Part shown: piece after piece, positions 18,102 to 28,364 of the stretch
Layout: the number at the start of each line of letters is the position of its first letter
Position numbering within the stretch: position 1 is the first letter of the stretch
NCBI GenBank assembly: GCA_964035575.1
Contig: OZ037847.1
Coordinates: forward strand, 682,001-746,000
Source: Rhynchopus sp. YZ270_cl-10
Taxonomy: Eukaryota; Euglenozoa; Diplonemea; Diplonemida; Diplonemidae
DNA length: 64,000 nucleotides
Reading direction: 5' to 3'
Notes under the pieces: generated by a model
What the model saw: only the letters and a program-made list of their open reading frames with translations
Told to the model about the DNA's origin: nothing
The model's database searches: none
Translations under genes and position numbers: made by a program

Positions 18102-19011
18102 TTATTCCAGTTTGTATGTGGTGGTGGCGGAGTGCCCTGGGGAAGGGGAAAAGAGGTGAGCATACGTGAACTTCCGAAGTAAATAATCCCCGCATGCGGC
18201 ATGACGTTCCATTTGACGTTCAATGTGAAGTTGCCTCCCCTGTTGTGTGGTTGTGGATGGATTTTTTTTTTTGATAAATTGACGACGTGCAGTCACCTCG
18301 CTTTTGTTTGATACTCTGTGTATTGAAGTGTTCGCTGCCAGCTCTTTTTTAGAACTTTTTTTTGGTAAATTGTTGGAGTAGTGTAGTTGCCTCGGTTGTG
18401 TTGCCACAGTTGTGCAATCTCCACTGTCTTTTTTTTTTGTATTGATAACCACCCTCCGAAGACCGGTTCTGTACACCAAGTCGGGTCATTTGGTGTGGCC
18501 GATGACCCCAAAATAGCAGAAAATAGCAGAAAGTAGCACAAAATAGCACCCTTTCAGCCACACCATCATTAACCCTTTTTGTCAAATTTACAAACAAATA
18601 CCTAAGTTGCCCTTTTGGTGCGCTCAGTTTGTAGTCGAAGATAGGCCGGTCCTGCCCTCTGGCGAACTCGCCTGCCTCGCGTATGGTGTGGTCGTAGAGG
18701 AACATCTCGTGGAGCTTGCCTTCTGTCTCCCACGAGGCGGTGACGTAGAGAAAGATCTGTTTGACGTTCCAGTGCCAGATTGGGCGGAAGTCGACCTTGA
18801 CGCTGACCCCGGTTGGTGCCTCGTCGTTTCTCGTCTGCGGGTTGTGCCACATCTTCAGGACAGAAGGGTCTTCGAGAATCACAATCGGCTCGTCCATCCC
18901 CGAGCAGTACTCAAAGTACCCTGTCGACAGCGCAAGCATCATCGTCATCGCAGCTAGCACCGTCATTGCTGTGGTCATTACCGCATTCAATCTCGTTAAT
19001 ATGGGCCACAT
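18102..19011 (-). CDS. SPCS3: Signal peptidase complex subunit 3 (SPC22/23)
   Basis: Three exons: 18602-19011, 18166-18239 and 18102-18136, giving 172 residues (family about 180). Introns are 18240-18601 (362 nt) and 18137-18165 (only 29 nt, GTATGC to CCCCAG). The protein has one N-terminal membrane anchor (about 8-30) and a lumenal domain with the family core DFRPIWHWNVKQIFLYVTA, then HEMFLYDHTI. The second exon supplies GGNFTLNVKWNVMPHAGI, matching the conserved N-glycosylated strand and WNV.P.AG block. The third ends HSATTTYKLE. The subunit sits in the ER membrane and supports cleavage of signal peptides. The long intron holds a class D hairpin and a four-copy AAAATAGCAG tandem. Confidence 0.9.
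18374..18425 (-). repeat. Class D hairpin element, long form, in an intron
   Basis: GGAGTAGTGTAGTTGC, then TTGTGTTGCCACAG, then TGCAATCTCCACT. Stems AGTG/CACT, TTGC/GCAA and TGTG/CACA are nested. It lies inside the first intron of the SPC subunit gene. Confidence 0.75.
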
Positions 19012-19043
19012 TGTTGTATTGCTTCTTTATCCCAACCCTATTC

Positions 19044-19580
19044 TTAGGTAAAAGGTTTCAGTGTATCATACAATTGAAAGTAAAACTGAGGGTGGGTACA
19101 GGCCTGAACCGTGACGGGCCTATTTTCCGGGGTTTTTTCGGCTGGGGACCGGTTTTTTTCCCGCCCTTTTCGCGTCTTTTTTGTGTGCTTTTTGTGCCCT
19201 TTTTCGGGGGTTTTTTGCGCTTTGCGCCCGCCTCCATGACAAATTTGGGAAGCGCTGTGAAAATTTGACCCAATTGAACACAATCTGGGCCATATTTGGG
19301 TGATGGGTGGAGGGATTTTTAGACAAAGCTGATATGGGCTGGCCCCTTGCTCATACGCAGCGCAAAAATCGTCCTCACAGATAGTGTGGAAGAATGGCGG
19401 AGGGGGTACTTGTGCCTCGACGAGGGTGATGGAGGGCTCCAGGTTGGCCAGGGCTGCAGTAATCCTCCGAAATGTGTCGTTGAGGCAGACTTGAAAGAAA
19501 ATGAACCATTGGTTCGTGCACCGCCTCAGCGAAGTGTGGTCCATGAGATAATTTTCGGCGCTGCTGACCAGGGAAGACAT
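19044..19580 (-). CDS. Small coiled-coil protein, possibly BRK1/WASHC3-like
   Basis: Open for 178 residues from MSSLVSSAENYLMDHTSLRR. The segment FFQVCLNDTFRRI then LANLEPSITLVEAQV resembles the single coiled coil of BRICK1 (LTALERRIEYIEARV) and of WASHC3, including Leu, LeuGlu, Ile, GluAla and Val at matching spacing. Both are small subunits of actin-nucleation regulators (WAVE and WASH). A proline stretch (VPPPPFF) follows, as in WASHC3. After about residue 90 the frame becomes Lys/Pro/Arg low complexity (KKHTKKTRKGREKNR), which may be past a missed intron or the true end. Similarity judged by eye only. Confidence 0.4.
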   Translation of the reverse strand: MSSLVSSAENYLMDHTSLRRCTNQWFIFFQVCLNDTFRRITAALANLEPSITLVEAQVPPPPFFHTICEDDFCAAYEQGASPYQLCLKIPPPITQIWPRLCSIGSNFHSASQICHGGGRKAQKTPEKGHKKHTKKTRKGREKNRSPAEKTPENRPVTVQACTHPQFYFQLYDTLKPFT

Positions 19581-20602
19581 TGGGGACAGAGGGACTGTAT
19601 TTTTTTTTTGCGGTGCAAAAAAAATAAAGAAAAAATGGCGCCGCAGGCAAAAAAAATTTAGGGCACGGTGTAAAAATCTAGCTTTTTACACCACAGAGTC
19701 ACTCAACGAACCCTTTGTTGCGGAGCAAAAAATGAATAATAGCGCCGCAGGCAAAAAAATATTTGAGGTACAGCCTGGATGGTGCGGGATTTCATGGTGC
19801 GGTCAGCAACCCATTTCCCCAAGGTACTCCCGTTCAACCACACGGGGGGGACTTGGTGGGGGGGTGTTCTGGATTCGGCACCCCTCCCCCCTTTTTTTCC
19901 CTCCCCGAAAACTGGTTATTTTGCACGAGCGGTCTCATCCAGACACGTGGCATTTTTTATCGGGCTCCTCTGAGCCCCTGTGAACCCCTAAAACGCAGTA
20001 GAGACGGCGGGAAAAAAAGTGCGGGAAAAAAATTTATTTTTCCAAATCTGGGGACGGGGACCGGATTTAGAAAAAGGCCTGGGGTGGGTAGGAACGTTTT
20101 TTTCGGTTAAAAAAAGGTATAATAAAGAGTGTTGAACGTCGGGTGGGGAATGTGCAACCAACTTTAAAATATCTCTCTCCCTTCCCCCGTGTGCTCCCCA
20201 TGTTAGATTGGAGCGATTGTTTATTTTTTTTCTTTTTTTTTCGCAAGTGCAGAATGCAGAAAAGATTTTGCAAATTATTTAAAAAAAAAAAGTTGGTGTA
20301 TTTGGTTGTTAGAACCACTTTCCTTAAAGAAGGGGAGCATCGCCACTCCCCACCCCGTACCCCACAGATTTCCTTTTTTGTGAAAATCTTGGTAAAGTGA
20401 GACCAGGAGTTATGACACTATAATTTTCACACAAAAAAAATAAAATAAAATAAGTATGCTTGTCAACAGCTGCATTTAAGCTGAGAAACAACTTTTCAAT
20501 CGGGGGAAGGAACATTTTTGGGGATTGGGGGAAATAGTGAACGTCAAAGGTTGTCGGTGCAAAACGCTACTCCGCGCACAAACACAACAAAAAAGAAGAA
20601 AC

Positions 20603-20755
20603 TATGTATTCATCGCCTTTTACCGGGGGGGGTTTTTTTTTGCGACAACTTCACGCATTTTTTCCCAGATGAGTGTGATTGAGCCCAGCCTGGGGGGAAA
20701 AATTAAGTGGAGTATCGCATAAAAAACCCCCCCAGTAAAAGGCTTCGAATACGTA
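20603..20755. mobile_element. MITE-like element with long imperfect TIRs
   Basis: The left arm, TATGTATTC to GCCTTTTACCGGGGGGGG to GCGAC, pairs with the right arm over about 45 bp (reverse complement TACGTATTC to GCCTTTTACTGGGGGGGG to GCGAT). The whole is 153 bp and non-coding. Confidence 0.75.
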
Positions 20756-21064
20756 ATTTTATTCCGGGTTATTATAAAGTATACGAAAGGATTTGGCACT
20801 TTTAGCGTGACTCAATTATTGTGCGATAACTAACGAGTGAATATTGGCAGTGGTAAGTAAGTGTTCGAGAGTTAAAAAGGGTGAAAAAACAAACAACAAG
20901 AACAACGCACAACGAAGCTGGACAAAAGAGTAAAGTTGAATGGTCAACAGGTATAAAAGGGCAGGCAAGTCATGGGCAGAAGAACAAGAAACAAGCGAGT
21001 ATGCTGTAGCAGTCTGCAGCACTGCAGTTCATGCTGGTCTCAAAACATAAATACAAAAGGAAAG

Positions 21065-21132
21065 AGAAGTTTGAAAGTGCAAACGCCTCACCGTTCGGCG
21101 GACGCAGGCATTGGTTCTTCGCGGGTTATCGA
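21065..21132 (-). repeat. Class B hairpin element, long form
   Basis: GAAGTTTGAAAGTGCAAACG, CCTCACCGTTCGGCGGACG, CAGGCATT, then a tail CTTCGCGGGTTATCG also present at 31921. Confidence 0.75.
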
Positions 21133-21215
21133 AAGAAAGTTATTAAGGTGCACTGAGCCGTACGTGCTCAGACACCTAGCAAAATACTGACGTTGGCTGT
21201 TTGAGCAAGACTAGA

Positions 21216-21855
21216 TCACGCACAAAAAAATGCTTCGAATACGCTGCCTGAACAACAATAACAACAAAAGCAAATGCTGGGAAGGGGTGGCAATAATACA
21301 AACAAAACACGTTCACTCAACAAGAGAGACGGAGTTGATGCCTTGACTGGCGTCTGCTCCTCTGGCGTTGGTGTCGGTTCAGACGACGGCACCTCCCACA
21401 CGCAGTCTGTGAGCGAGGATGTTTTCATCCGTGGCGTTGCAGTAGCGCACGACCATTCACTCAATTTGTGTACTGGCGCAGCCAAAGTGGAGCTGCATCT
21501 GAACTGCGCTCAGACCGCTCTCAGCGGTGGTGGTGGTGGTGGTGGTGGCACTTCCACAGCGCAAGCTGTGTCAGGTATACCTCCCCGAAACCTGGCAGTT
21601 GTACGCCACATTGATTCGATGGGGGTGCAGATGCTCTGCAACTTCGTCCAGTGAGGGAAAAGGCGAGGGTATTCCATCGAGGAGTGTGCAAAAAGCGTCA
21701 ACACAAGGTCCTCGGAGAGTGCCGTGTAGTACAGTGTCCTTTGGGACAAAAAAGGTACCTGTCATCCCACATTCATCGTACTCTTGCAGTGCAGGTACGT
21801 CACCTTGAATCCCTGAGGGGTCTGGGTCACATTCTCGTGCAAGAGTGAGACACAT
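21216..21855 (-). CDS. Weak multi-exon gene candidate
   Basis: GC-balanced DNA on the gene-bearing strand with several short open pieces: FKVTYLHCKSTMNVG (near 21780), INVAYNCQVSG (near 21590), QMQLHFGCAST (near 21490), MVVRYCNATDENILAH (near 21430). Each ends in a hydrophobic strand plus Cys, as if one short motif were repeated exon by exon. No consistent set of splice sites and phases was found, so exon limits are not proposed. It may also be a decayed gene. Confidence 0.25.
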
Positions 21856-22398
21856 TCAGAAGATCTCAGCCCAGTGTGGCTTTTATTTGCGAAAAAAACA
21901 CTGCGTGAAATTATTAAAAAGAATCACGCTAAAAGCGTCAAATCCTTCGTATACTTTATTTAACTGTGGAATAATTTTTAAAAAAAAACGAGGTGTCGGC
22001 GGGGCTAAAGAGGAAGCTGTCTTCCAAAACATGCACACAACTGGCAAAAGGGGAGGTGTCGGTCACTCACCTGTTCATCATTGAAATAACATTGATTACC
22101 AATGGTACACTCAAATACTGTTGCCCCTTCTTTTTTTTTTTTTGCCTTTTTTATATTTTGCAACCCAAAAGGATTGTGTTCATTGTTTTCATTACAGGAT
22201 ATGTCACCTTTAACGAGTGAGGCGTGTCACGATAGGTTATTTTGCTCGATACAAGAGAAGTCAAACAATCTAAATCAAACCTAATTCAGACATTTCAATA
22301 GGAAACAAGCCCGATTGTGACTTCCCTTTCGCATATGGCAAAGAAAAATAGTAACTCTGAAGTAAAAGCCATCATTCACATTTTCAAAAGAGATCAAA

Positions 22399-22422
22399 CG
22401 ATGTACCGCGTGCACACATCTA
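22399..22422 (-). repeat. Class C hairpin element
   Basis: GATGTACCGCGTGCACACATC. A class A copy starts 15 bp further on, forming a C-A pair. Confidence 0.6.
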
Positions 22423-22436
22423 AAAAAAAGTTTGTA

Positions 22437-22471
22437 AAATGAAGCTAGACCTCGCGTGTTTAGCCACCTTT
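22437..22471 (-). repeat. Class A hairpin element with changed stem
   Basis: AAAATGAAGCTAGAC, loop CTCGCGT, GTTTAGCCACCTT. The inner stem CTAAGC/GCTTAG has become CTAGAC/GTTTAG, still able to pair. Confidence 0.7.
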
Positions 22472-23240
22472 AAAAAAAACGCAAAGTTAAGTGTTGATAC
22501 TGCACGACATCTCACCATGAGACCCAGGCAGAACGGGGTAGATAAAAAACTTGAAAGATGAATAAACCAAGGAGGTTTTGCCCATCTTCGCGAGAGGTGG
22601 GAGGGAGGAGGGAGGAGGGAGGTTTTTTTTTTAGAGTTTTGAAGAAAAGCCTTCACAAATCGTTACTTTTTTTTATTTTATTTTTCTGAGAAAAAAATAA
22701 AGGAACATTTTTGCAGTGTCAAAAGGAATGGGGGAGGGGTTGACAATGTCAACTTATGATCAAAAAAAATATTTTTGAAGATGAACCTCGGAGAGCCTCC
22801 TGAAAATCACCTTCAAAAAATGCAACTGTGTACCGCTGGTAACCTGAAAATAACGAAGGAAGCTGCAGACTCAGGTAGATACAAAGATCTCCTGTTCACC
22901 CTCGCTCTCCCTGCCCCCCTCTCGTCCAATGGGAAGACAAGGCATTTGGCTACTTTGAACAAATCTTAGTTACTCCCGCCGTTTACCCGCGCTTAAGAGA
23001 AACAAAGGCCCTTGTAGGAATCCACAAAAAAAACAAGATATGGGTTGCTATCCACTACACTACGACTATGGTAAAAAGGAAAAAGAAAAAAAATGGTGTC
23101 TTTCTTCGTGGAATGACCGCAATACGGCATTCTGAAGGAAGTTTCCAAATTTTTTTAAAAAGAAAATGAAAGAGAAGAGAAGGCTTGTGTAAACCCAGCA
23201 ACTCAGGAGGACCGCAGTCTGCAGAAAGAAAAAAAAAAAA

Positions 23241-23289
23241 AGTGAAGTTGATAGTGCAAACGCCTCTAGGATACAGGCACTGACTCCGC
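23241..23289 (-). repeat. Class B hairpin element
   Basis: GTGAAGTTGATAGTGCAAACG, CCTCTAGGATACAGG, CACTGACTCCGC. Confidence 0.7.
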
Positions 23290-23395
23290 AAAGAAGGGAC
23301 ACTTGAAAATATGAACACCCCCCTCGCAATCCGAGGTCATCAAGGTCATCGTTAAAAAAAGAAGCAAAAAAGGAAAGGGGGAAAAAACGGGAAAT

Positions 23396-23424
23396 AGATA
23401 AATGTGCTTCTCATACACGCATCT
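23396..23424 (-). repeat. Class C hairpin element
   Basis: AGATAAATGTGCTTCTCATA then CACGCATCT. Paired with the class A copy 18 bp further on. Confidence 0.55.
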
Positions 23425-23441
23425 GTTAAAAAGAAGGGGTT

Positions 23442-23477
23442 AAGATGAACTAAGCCTCTCTCGTGCCCAACATTCTT
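23442..23477 (-). repeat. Class A hairpin element, 3' arm decayed
   Basis: AAGATGAACTAAGCCTCTCT then CGTGCCCAACATTCTT: entry and loop kept, closing arm lost. Confidence 0.55.
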
Positions 23478-23623
23478 TAAAAAATGTAAAAAAGAACGAA
23501 ATAAACTTGGACGTGGACACAGTTTTCAGGGGGGATTGTGCATGATAACACTTTGGGGGGGAAAATGAGAGTTTTTAAAGTTAATGAACAGGAGTTAGTC
23601 AGAACATAATACCACAAAGTGGT

Positions 23624-23660
23624 GGTGATAGTGCAAACGCCTCTACGGACGCAGGCATTA
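23624..23660 (-). repeat. Class B hairpin element
   Basis: GTGATAGTGCAAACGCCTC, TACGGACGCAGGCATT. Confidence 0.65.
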
Positions 23661-24014
23661 AAGAAGAAAAAAAAAGTCAACAAAACATGATTATGTCTAC
23701 ACGATAACGGTCAATTGGAGGAGCCAACGTTTTTTTTTTTTTTTTCTTTTTTTTGGTTTTGATTTGGTTTGCTTTGTTTTAAAAAAAACTTACCCAAAGG
23801 ATGCAAAGGTTGTATTTTTGTTTTACCTACAGCCGATTCTCGTTGGCAGTTAGCAACGCAGAAAACGGCACATTTTTTATTCCCCAAATTTTAAAAGACT
23901 CTCCAAGGACATCGCTTCGCACCTTACTACGTTGACAAAAAATATTACTTTTTTTTTTTGGCCAGACCATTTGTTTTAAAAGACCTGCCACCAGATCGAA
24001 ACCTGAACACGGGG

Positions 24015-24100
24015 TACAACTCTGCCATATTATTTCATATGCACTCTTTTCTTACGAAAGGAAGGCATAGAGGGTGCTACAAAGCAGTAGTCTGCCATAT
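24015..24100. repeat. Dispersed repeat, copy 1
   Basis: TTTCATATGCACTC, GAAAGGAAGGCATAGAGGGT, GCTACAAAGCAGTA match 38855-38925 (TTTCATATACATTC, GAAAAGAAGGTACAGAGGGT, GCTAAAGAAGTA) in order and orientation. Confidence 0.6.
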
Positions 24101-24479
24101 TGAAAAATACCGGTCAGCTTTTTGGATCCACACCACCCCTCCCCTAATCCCTTTGATAAATTATTGTTAGTTGCCACCTGCAACCCAAGACCTATACGGG
24201 TCACTTACCAGCCAAAGACACGGTCATGAGGAACAGATATCACCCCGCAGGCAAGGAGACGGAAACACTTTTATTGAGAAGTTTGCAATAATTCAAAACG
24301 TCGGCATCATCGGGGGCTCATCACGCGCACACTTTGGCATCATTCCATTTGTAGGTTTGCCCTCGCTGTGGTAGATTTTACATTATTTTTTCTGATTTGA
24401 AAAAAAACCAAATTTTAAATTCTCATTGAAAGACCCACCACGATACTCTCACCCACACAGACAACACCAAAAAAAATCG

Positions 24480-26170
24480 CTATTTTTGTGATATTGTGCA
24501 TACCATGTAGTAATTTGCCTTCACCTCATCAGCCCTGGGGGGGCCACGTGACCCAAAGCTGTACACCTCTGAGATAACTTCCCTAGCCTCGATTTGTTTG
24601 AGCAGCGGTGTGAAGATCTTCCATGCGGCATCAAGCTCGTCATTTCTCACGAAGTTTGTTGCATTCCCGTTGATGGCTTCGTAGATCAGACTTTCGTATG
24701 CGTCTGGCAAGTTGACACCACCATAACGGTGTCTGTAGGTCAGATCCAGCTCTGTTGTGTGTACATCAGACAGACCGGTCATGCCTGGGTCCTTCGAGTT
24801 AATCTTCAGGTACATAGCCTCGTCAGGCTGCAGCCTAACCACAAGCTCGTTTCTGTCAACTGCATGCCCAAACGGACGGATCTCCGGTTTGAACTGTATT
24901 CTGATGACAACCTCCTTCTTTTCCACACCCTTCGCAGCCTTCATGATGAAGGGAACACCATGCCAGCGGTCGTTGTCTATCCAAAGCACCGTCTGCGCGA
25001 AGGTGGGTGTGTTCGACCCCTTAGGCACCGTGTCATCGTCCTGGTAGCCAGGTGACTTCCCATCCTCGGAGGGCCCGTACTGTCCGAGGACGGTGTCCGA
25101 TGCGGTAGCAGGGTGCACATGGCGGAGCACCTCCACCTTCTCGTCTCTTACGGACTCAGGGTTCAATGACTTCGGCTTTTCCATTGCAATCAACGCCAAG
25201 ACCTGGACCAAATGGTTCTGCAGCACATCTCTAATGATACCTGATAGTTTAGATTACAAAAAAACATACGGCAGTATGACAAACCTGAAGTGTCGAAGTA
25301 GCCCCCACGCCCCATGGTGCCAATGGTCTCTTTGAATGTGATCTGCACGTTGTCGACGCAGGCCTTATCCCAGCTGGAGCTGAAGATCTTGTTTGCGAAG
25401 CGCATGGTGATGAGGTTCTGGACCATCTCCTTCCCTAGGTAGTGGTCGATACGGTAGATCTGGTCTTCCGAGAGCAGCGCGGAGACGTCTTTTGTGAGTT
25501 TCGCGGAGGACTCGGTGTCGTGGCCGAAGGGCTTTTCAATGACGACACGCGTCCACGCAGGGTCAGGCGACATACACGCCTCCTTCAAACATCTGCACGC
25601 AGACAAAAACACCGCAGGAGGCAAAGCCAAATAAAAAAGCCTATTCCCCGGCGAACCCTCCAACTTCTGAACTGCCGCATCCAAAGCCTTGAAGTCCGCC
25701 GTCTCATCATAGGAGCCCTTCTGGTACGACACCCTCGCAAAGAAGTTGTCAATAAGCTCCTCCTTTGTGTCAGGTTTGAAGCCCTTTCTGACTTTGTCAT
25801 GAAGGCCCTGTGTGCCGAGAGCGGAGCGTGCGTAGCCGACGATGTTGACCTTGGGGGGGAGAAGGCCCTGTGCGTGGAGCTTGAAGAGCGAGGGGAAGGT
25901 CTTCTTCTGTGCCAGATCGCCAGAGGCACCGAGGACAATGATCGTGAGGGGGCGCTCATCGAGCACCTGAGGGTAGCGGCGCTCTGTGTGCTTGGCGGAG
26001 GCCTCGTTTTCGAGCTTCTGCTTCATCAGGGGGATGACCCCTGCCATAAACCCCAAGGCATCGTCGGGCTTCTCATCCACCAGCTCCTTCACAAGGCTGT
26101 TCAGCAAGTGATGCACGTTCTTCTCACGCAAGTACTGCTCACTCTGCAAATCCAACTCTCTGGTCCCCAT
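24480..26170 (-). CDS. G6PD: Glucose-6-phosphate 1-dehydrogenase
   Basis: Two exons, 25285-26170 and 24480-25240, joined across a 44-nt intron (GTTTGT to TATCAG) that splits the Gly codon of FDTSG|IIRDVLQNH; 548 residues. It oxidises glucose 6-phosphate to 6-phosphogluconolactone with NADP, the entry of the pentose phosphate pathway. The NADP site is GASGDLAQKKTF (81-92). The substrate motif RIDHYLGKE (240-248) and EKPFG (212-216) are intact. The start at 26170 (MGTRELDLQS) follows a C/T-rich leader. The N-terminus is about 70 residues longer than in short forms. The last codons (NYYMVCTISQK) run over a GTATGC donor-like site, so the true C-terminus may lie in one more small exon. Confidence 0.93.
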
Positions 26171-26477
26171 TTTTAAAGTTTTTCTGTATTGAAGTGAAGC
26201 GGGAGGGGGTGGGTGGTATGGGTGGGTGGGGGGGATTGTGTTTTGTGTGGAAAAGGAGAATAGGGTTGGGTGGCGCGTGTTGTGTAGGTAGCGTGGAATG
26301 CTCAAGGAAAGTAAACTATAAAAGAGTGCGCGTTGTTTGTGTGCAATGAGCGCAAAAGGGGCGCCGCAATCGGGTATCCTGTGCAAAGCGAGAGGAAAAG
26401 GGTTAGATGGTTAACAACATTGTGTCGTTATTGGTCTCGCTGGGATAGCCGTGATTGCAGCAGAAAGAAATATGTTT

Positions 26478-26512
26478 AAAGATGAACCTAAGCCTCGCAG
26501 AGACCGTCACCT
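26478..26512 (-). repeat. Class A hairpin element, 3' arm decayed
   Basis: AAAGATGAACCTAAGCCTCG then CAGAGACCGTCACCT. Confidence 0.6.
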
Positions 26513-26719
26513 GAAGAAAGCAAAGTGGAAGTTGCTCGGTATCTCTGTCGAGATGCGTGCACTGAAACCCTGTGGTTCGTACACTTTGGCGTAGTTGGTC
26601 GAACAAAGTTATTTCGAAGAAAACAAGTTTTATTTCAAACCCGAACAAAAGAAAAAAACTAGATGAATGCATCTATAGATGCGATTCGAAATGAATTGAA
26701 AAACTGAAGAAAAAAAGAA

Positions 26720-26768
26720 AGTGAAGTTGATAGTGCACAAACGCCTCTGGGACGCAGGCACTGACTGA
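26720..26768 (-). repeat. Class B hairpin element, short form
   Basis: GTGAAGTTGATAGTGC, ACAAACGCCTCTGGGACG, CAGGCACTGACT. On the minus strand AGTGC/GCACT and CGTC/GGCG stems flank a 3-by-3 internal loop (extra TG in this copy). Confidence 0.75.
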
Positions 26769-27473
26769 ATAAAAATACAATAGAGATACTGTTGCGCATA
26801 CATCTAAACACTGCATCCAAAGGTGGCCTTGGCAATGCAAACCACCTCTGCGAACTCAGTCAACTGAAAGAAAGAAGAAAACCTGAATGAATGTGTCCAA
26901 TGAACACACAAAAGTACAAGGACAACGCAAAGAACAAGAACCTGTGGAACGGAGGTCAGAGGAACAATACTAAGCAACAACATTTTCTCCGTTTTCTTTT
27001 TCTGTTGTCGGCACAAAAGAGAAATCGGATTGATAGTGTACGAAAACCTGTTGCAAAGACACATGGACCATCTACTCACCTACCGGACCTTACTCTGAAC
27101 CTATTAATCTAAGGAGCGCTTGGCAACACTGCCGGGCACATTCTTTTACAAACAAACGTTCACTCTGAACTACGAACCGTACAGTAGCATGTTGTGCACA
27201 TAACTGTTGTTGTGTTTGCAACAGCACAGGTACAGTTTTTTTTAGAGCGAGGAACTTCTTAGCATTTCTGCACCGTAAAATTTGTACAGAAACAAAGGAA
27301 TCTAAGCAATATTATGATATTCACCAACGGAAAACATAGATGGGTAAAAACCCAAGCCTCGTGTCGCCCGTACAAAAACATATCCACAAAGGACAAGAAA
27401 TAGCAAGACAACTCACGCAACTCGAGTAAAAGATACAGAACAACCGACTACCGGGAAGCGGGGGTGAGGAAGC

Positions 27474-28364
27474 TCAATTCCGTCCAGCTCGCGCACCCCC
27501 GAACAAGACCCCGAAGTCGATGCCGGATGTCCTTCTCATCATGGGGAAAACCCCGCTGAATAAATCGTCATCGACAAACGAGACAAGCTGCTCGGACATC
27601 ATGCCGGACGACACATCTTGCGTGCCACGTGCTCCAGAGGAGCTTGCCTGGGCACGGTCGCTTTCAGATGCATTTGGATCAGAGTGGACCGATGGGATCT
27701 CATGTCTGCATGTAGGGCATGTGTTGTTGGACTCAAGCCACGGAAGCAGACACTCCTTATGAAACGCATGTCCACAAGGCATCTTGACAACAGCCTCCTC
27801 CTCGCCCTCCTTGAAGTCGTCCTGGCACACAGGGCAGCTGTCGTCCGCCTTCATCTCGCTTTGGGGAACTGTCTCCAATGCTTCGATCGCTGCCTTCGAT
27901 GCACCACGGCTTACTGGTGTCATGTCTGTGTCATCTGCTTCCTCTGTGAAGAAGAACATCCCGAACGGTGTGCGGCGGTGATGGATAGGCCGTTCCTGTG
28001 CGTGCTGGAAGACCGGCACGCCAAAGGCATCTTCTCGTAGCACCACGGCTGCTCTGTAGAATGCCGCAGCATCCACGTAGTCCTGGTACGTGAGAAGCTC
28101 CTCAACGAAGTCCTCCCTGCACACAGAGCAGCGGGACTGTGTGTCCTGCTTGTCGTACACCTGTGCCGCAGCACACCCATGGCACCACGCATACGGCACC
28201 CTCAAGTTGTCCAGCTTCAGCGCCTTCGCCTGGCCGTCCGCCAGATGCACAATGATGCGCTCCCCTTGCGAGGACTGCACAGTCGCAAGCTCGCCGTTCA
28301 AAGCAGTGTTGCGCTGCAGTCCACGGATCACAACTTTATCGCCTGCACGGATTGTAATCGGCAT
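27474..28364 (-). CDS. RING-H2 E3 ubiquitin ligase, copy 1
   Basis: 296 residues. An SH3/KOW-like start (GDKVVIRGLQRNTALNGELA, 8-27) precedes a four-Cys zinc site (C61, C64, C79, C82: WCHGC and RCSVC), placed as the N-terminal zinc finger of RNF115/RNF126. The C3H2C3 RING is C177, C180, C197, H199, H202, C205, C216, C219. Such proteins pass ubiquitin from an E2 to client proteins. The linker (98-147) and the C-terminal tail differ wholly from the paralogue at 29387-30439, while residues 1-97 and about 148-235 are nearly identical, including silent sites. About 75 bp upstream of the ATG is shared too, so the promoter or leader was copied with it. Confidence 0.9.
   Translation of the reverse strand: MPITIRAGDKVVIRGLQRNTALNGELATVQSSQGERIIVHLADGQAKALKLDNLRVPYAWCHGCAAAQVYDKQDTQSRCSVCREDFVEELLTYQDYVDAAAFYRAAVVLREDAFGVPVFQHAQERPIHHRRTPFGMFFFTEEADDTDMTPVSRGASKAAIEALETVPQSEMKADDSCPVCQDDFKEGEEEAVVKMPCGHAFHKECLLPWLESNNTCPTCRHEIPSVHSDPNASESDRAQASSSGARGTQDVSSGMMSEQLVSFVDDDLFSGVFPMMRRTSGIDFGVLFGGARAGRN

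Larger units (their letters stand above)
19581..24479. other. 4.9-kb repeat-rich spacer
   Basis: It holds a MITE-like element (20603), class B hairpins (21065, 23241, 23624), A/C hairpin pairs (22399+22437 and 23396+23442), a repeat shared with 38845-38925 (24015-24100), and one weak gene candidate at 21216-21855. Elsewhere A/T runs and no supported gene. Confidence 0.6.
26171..27473. other. Spacer with hairpin elements
   Basis: Class A at 26478 and class B at 26720, plus decayed class B and C copies near 26655, 26820 and 26885. No gene is supported. Confidence 0.6.

Noticed and set aside
25241-25284. G6PD read as two separate fragments
   Set aside because: A 44-nt GT-AG intron joins FDTSG to IIRDVLQNH in phase; the gene is whole.
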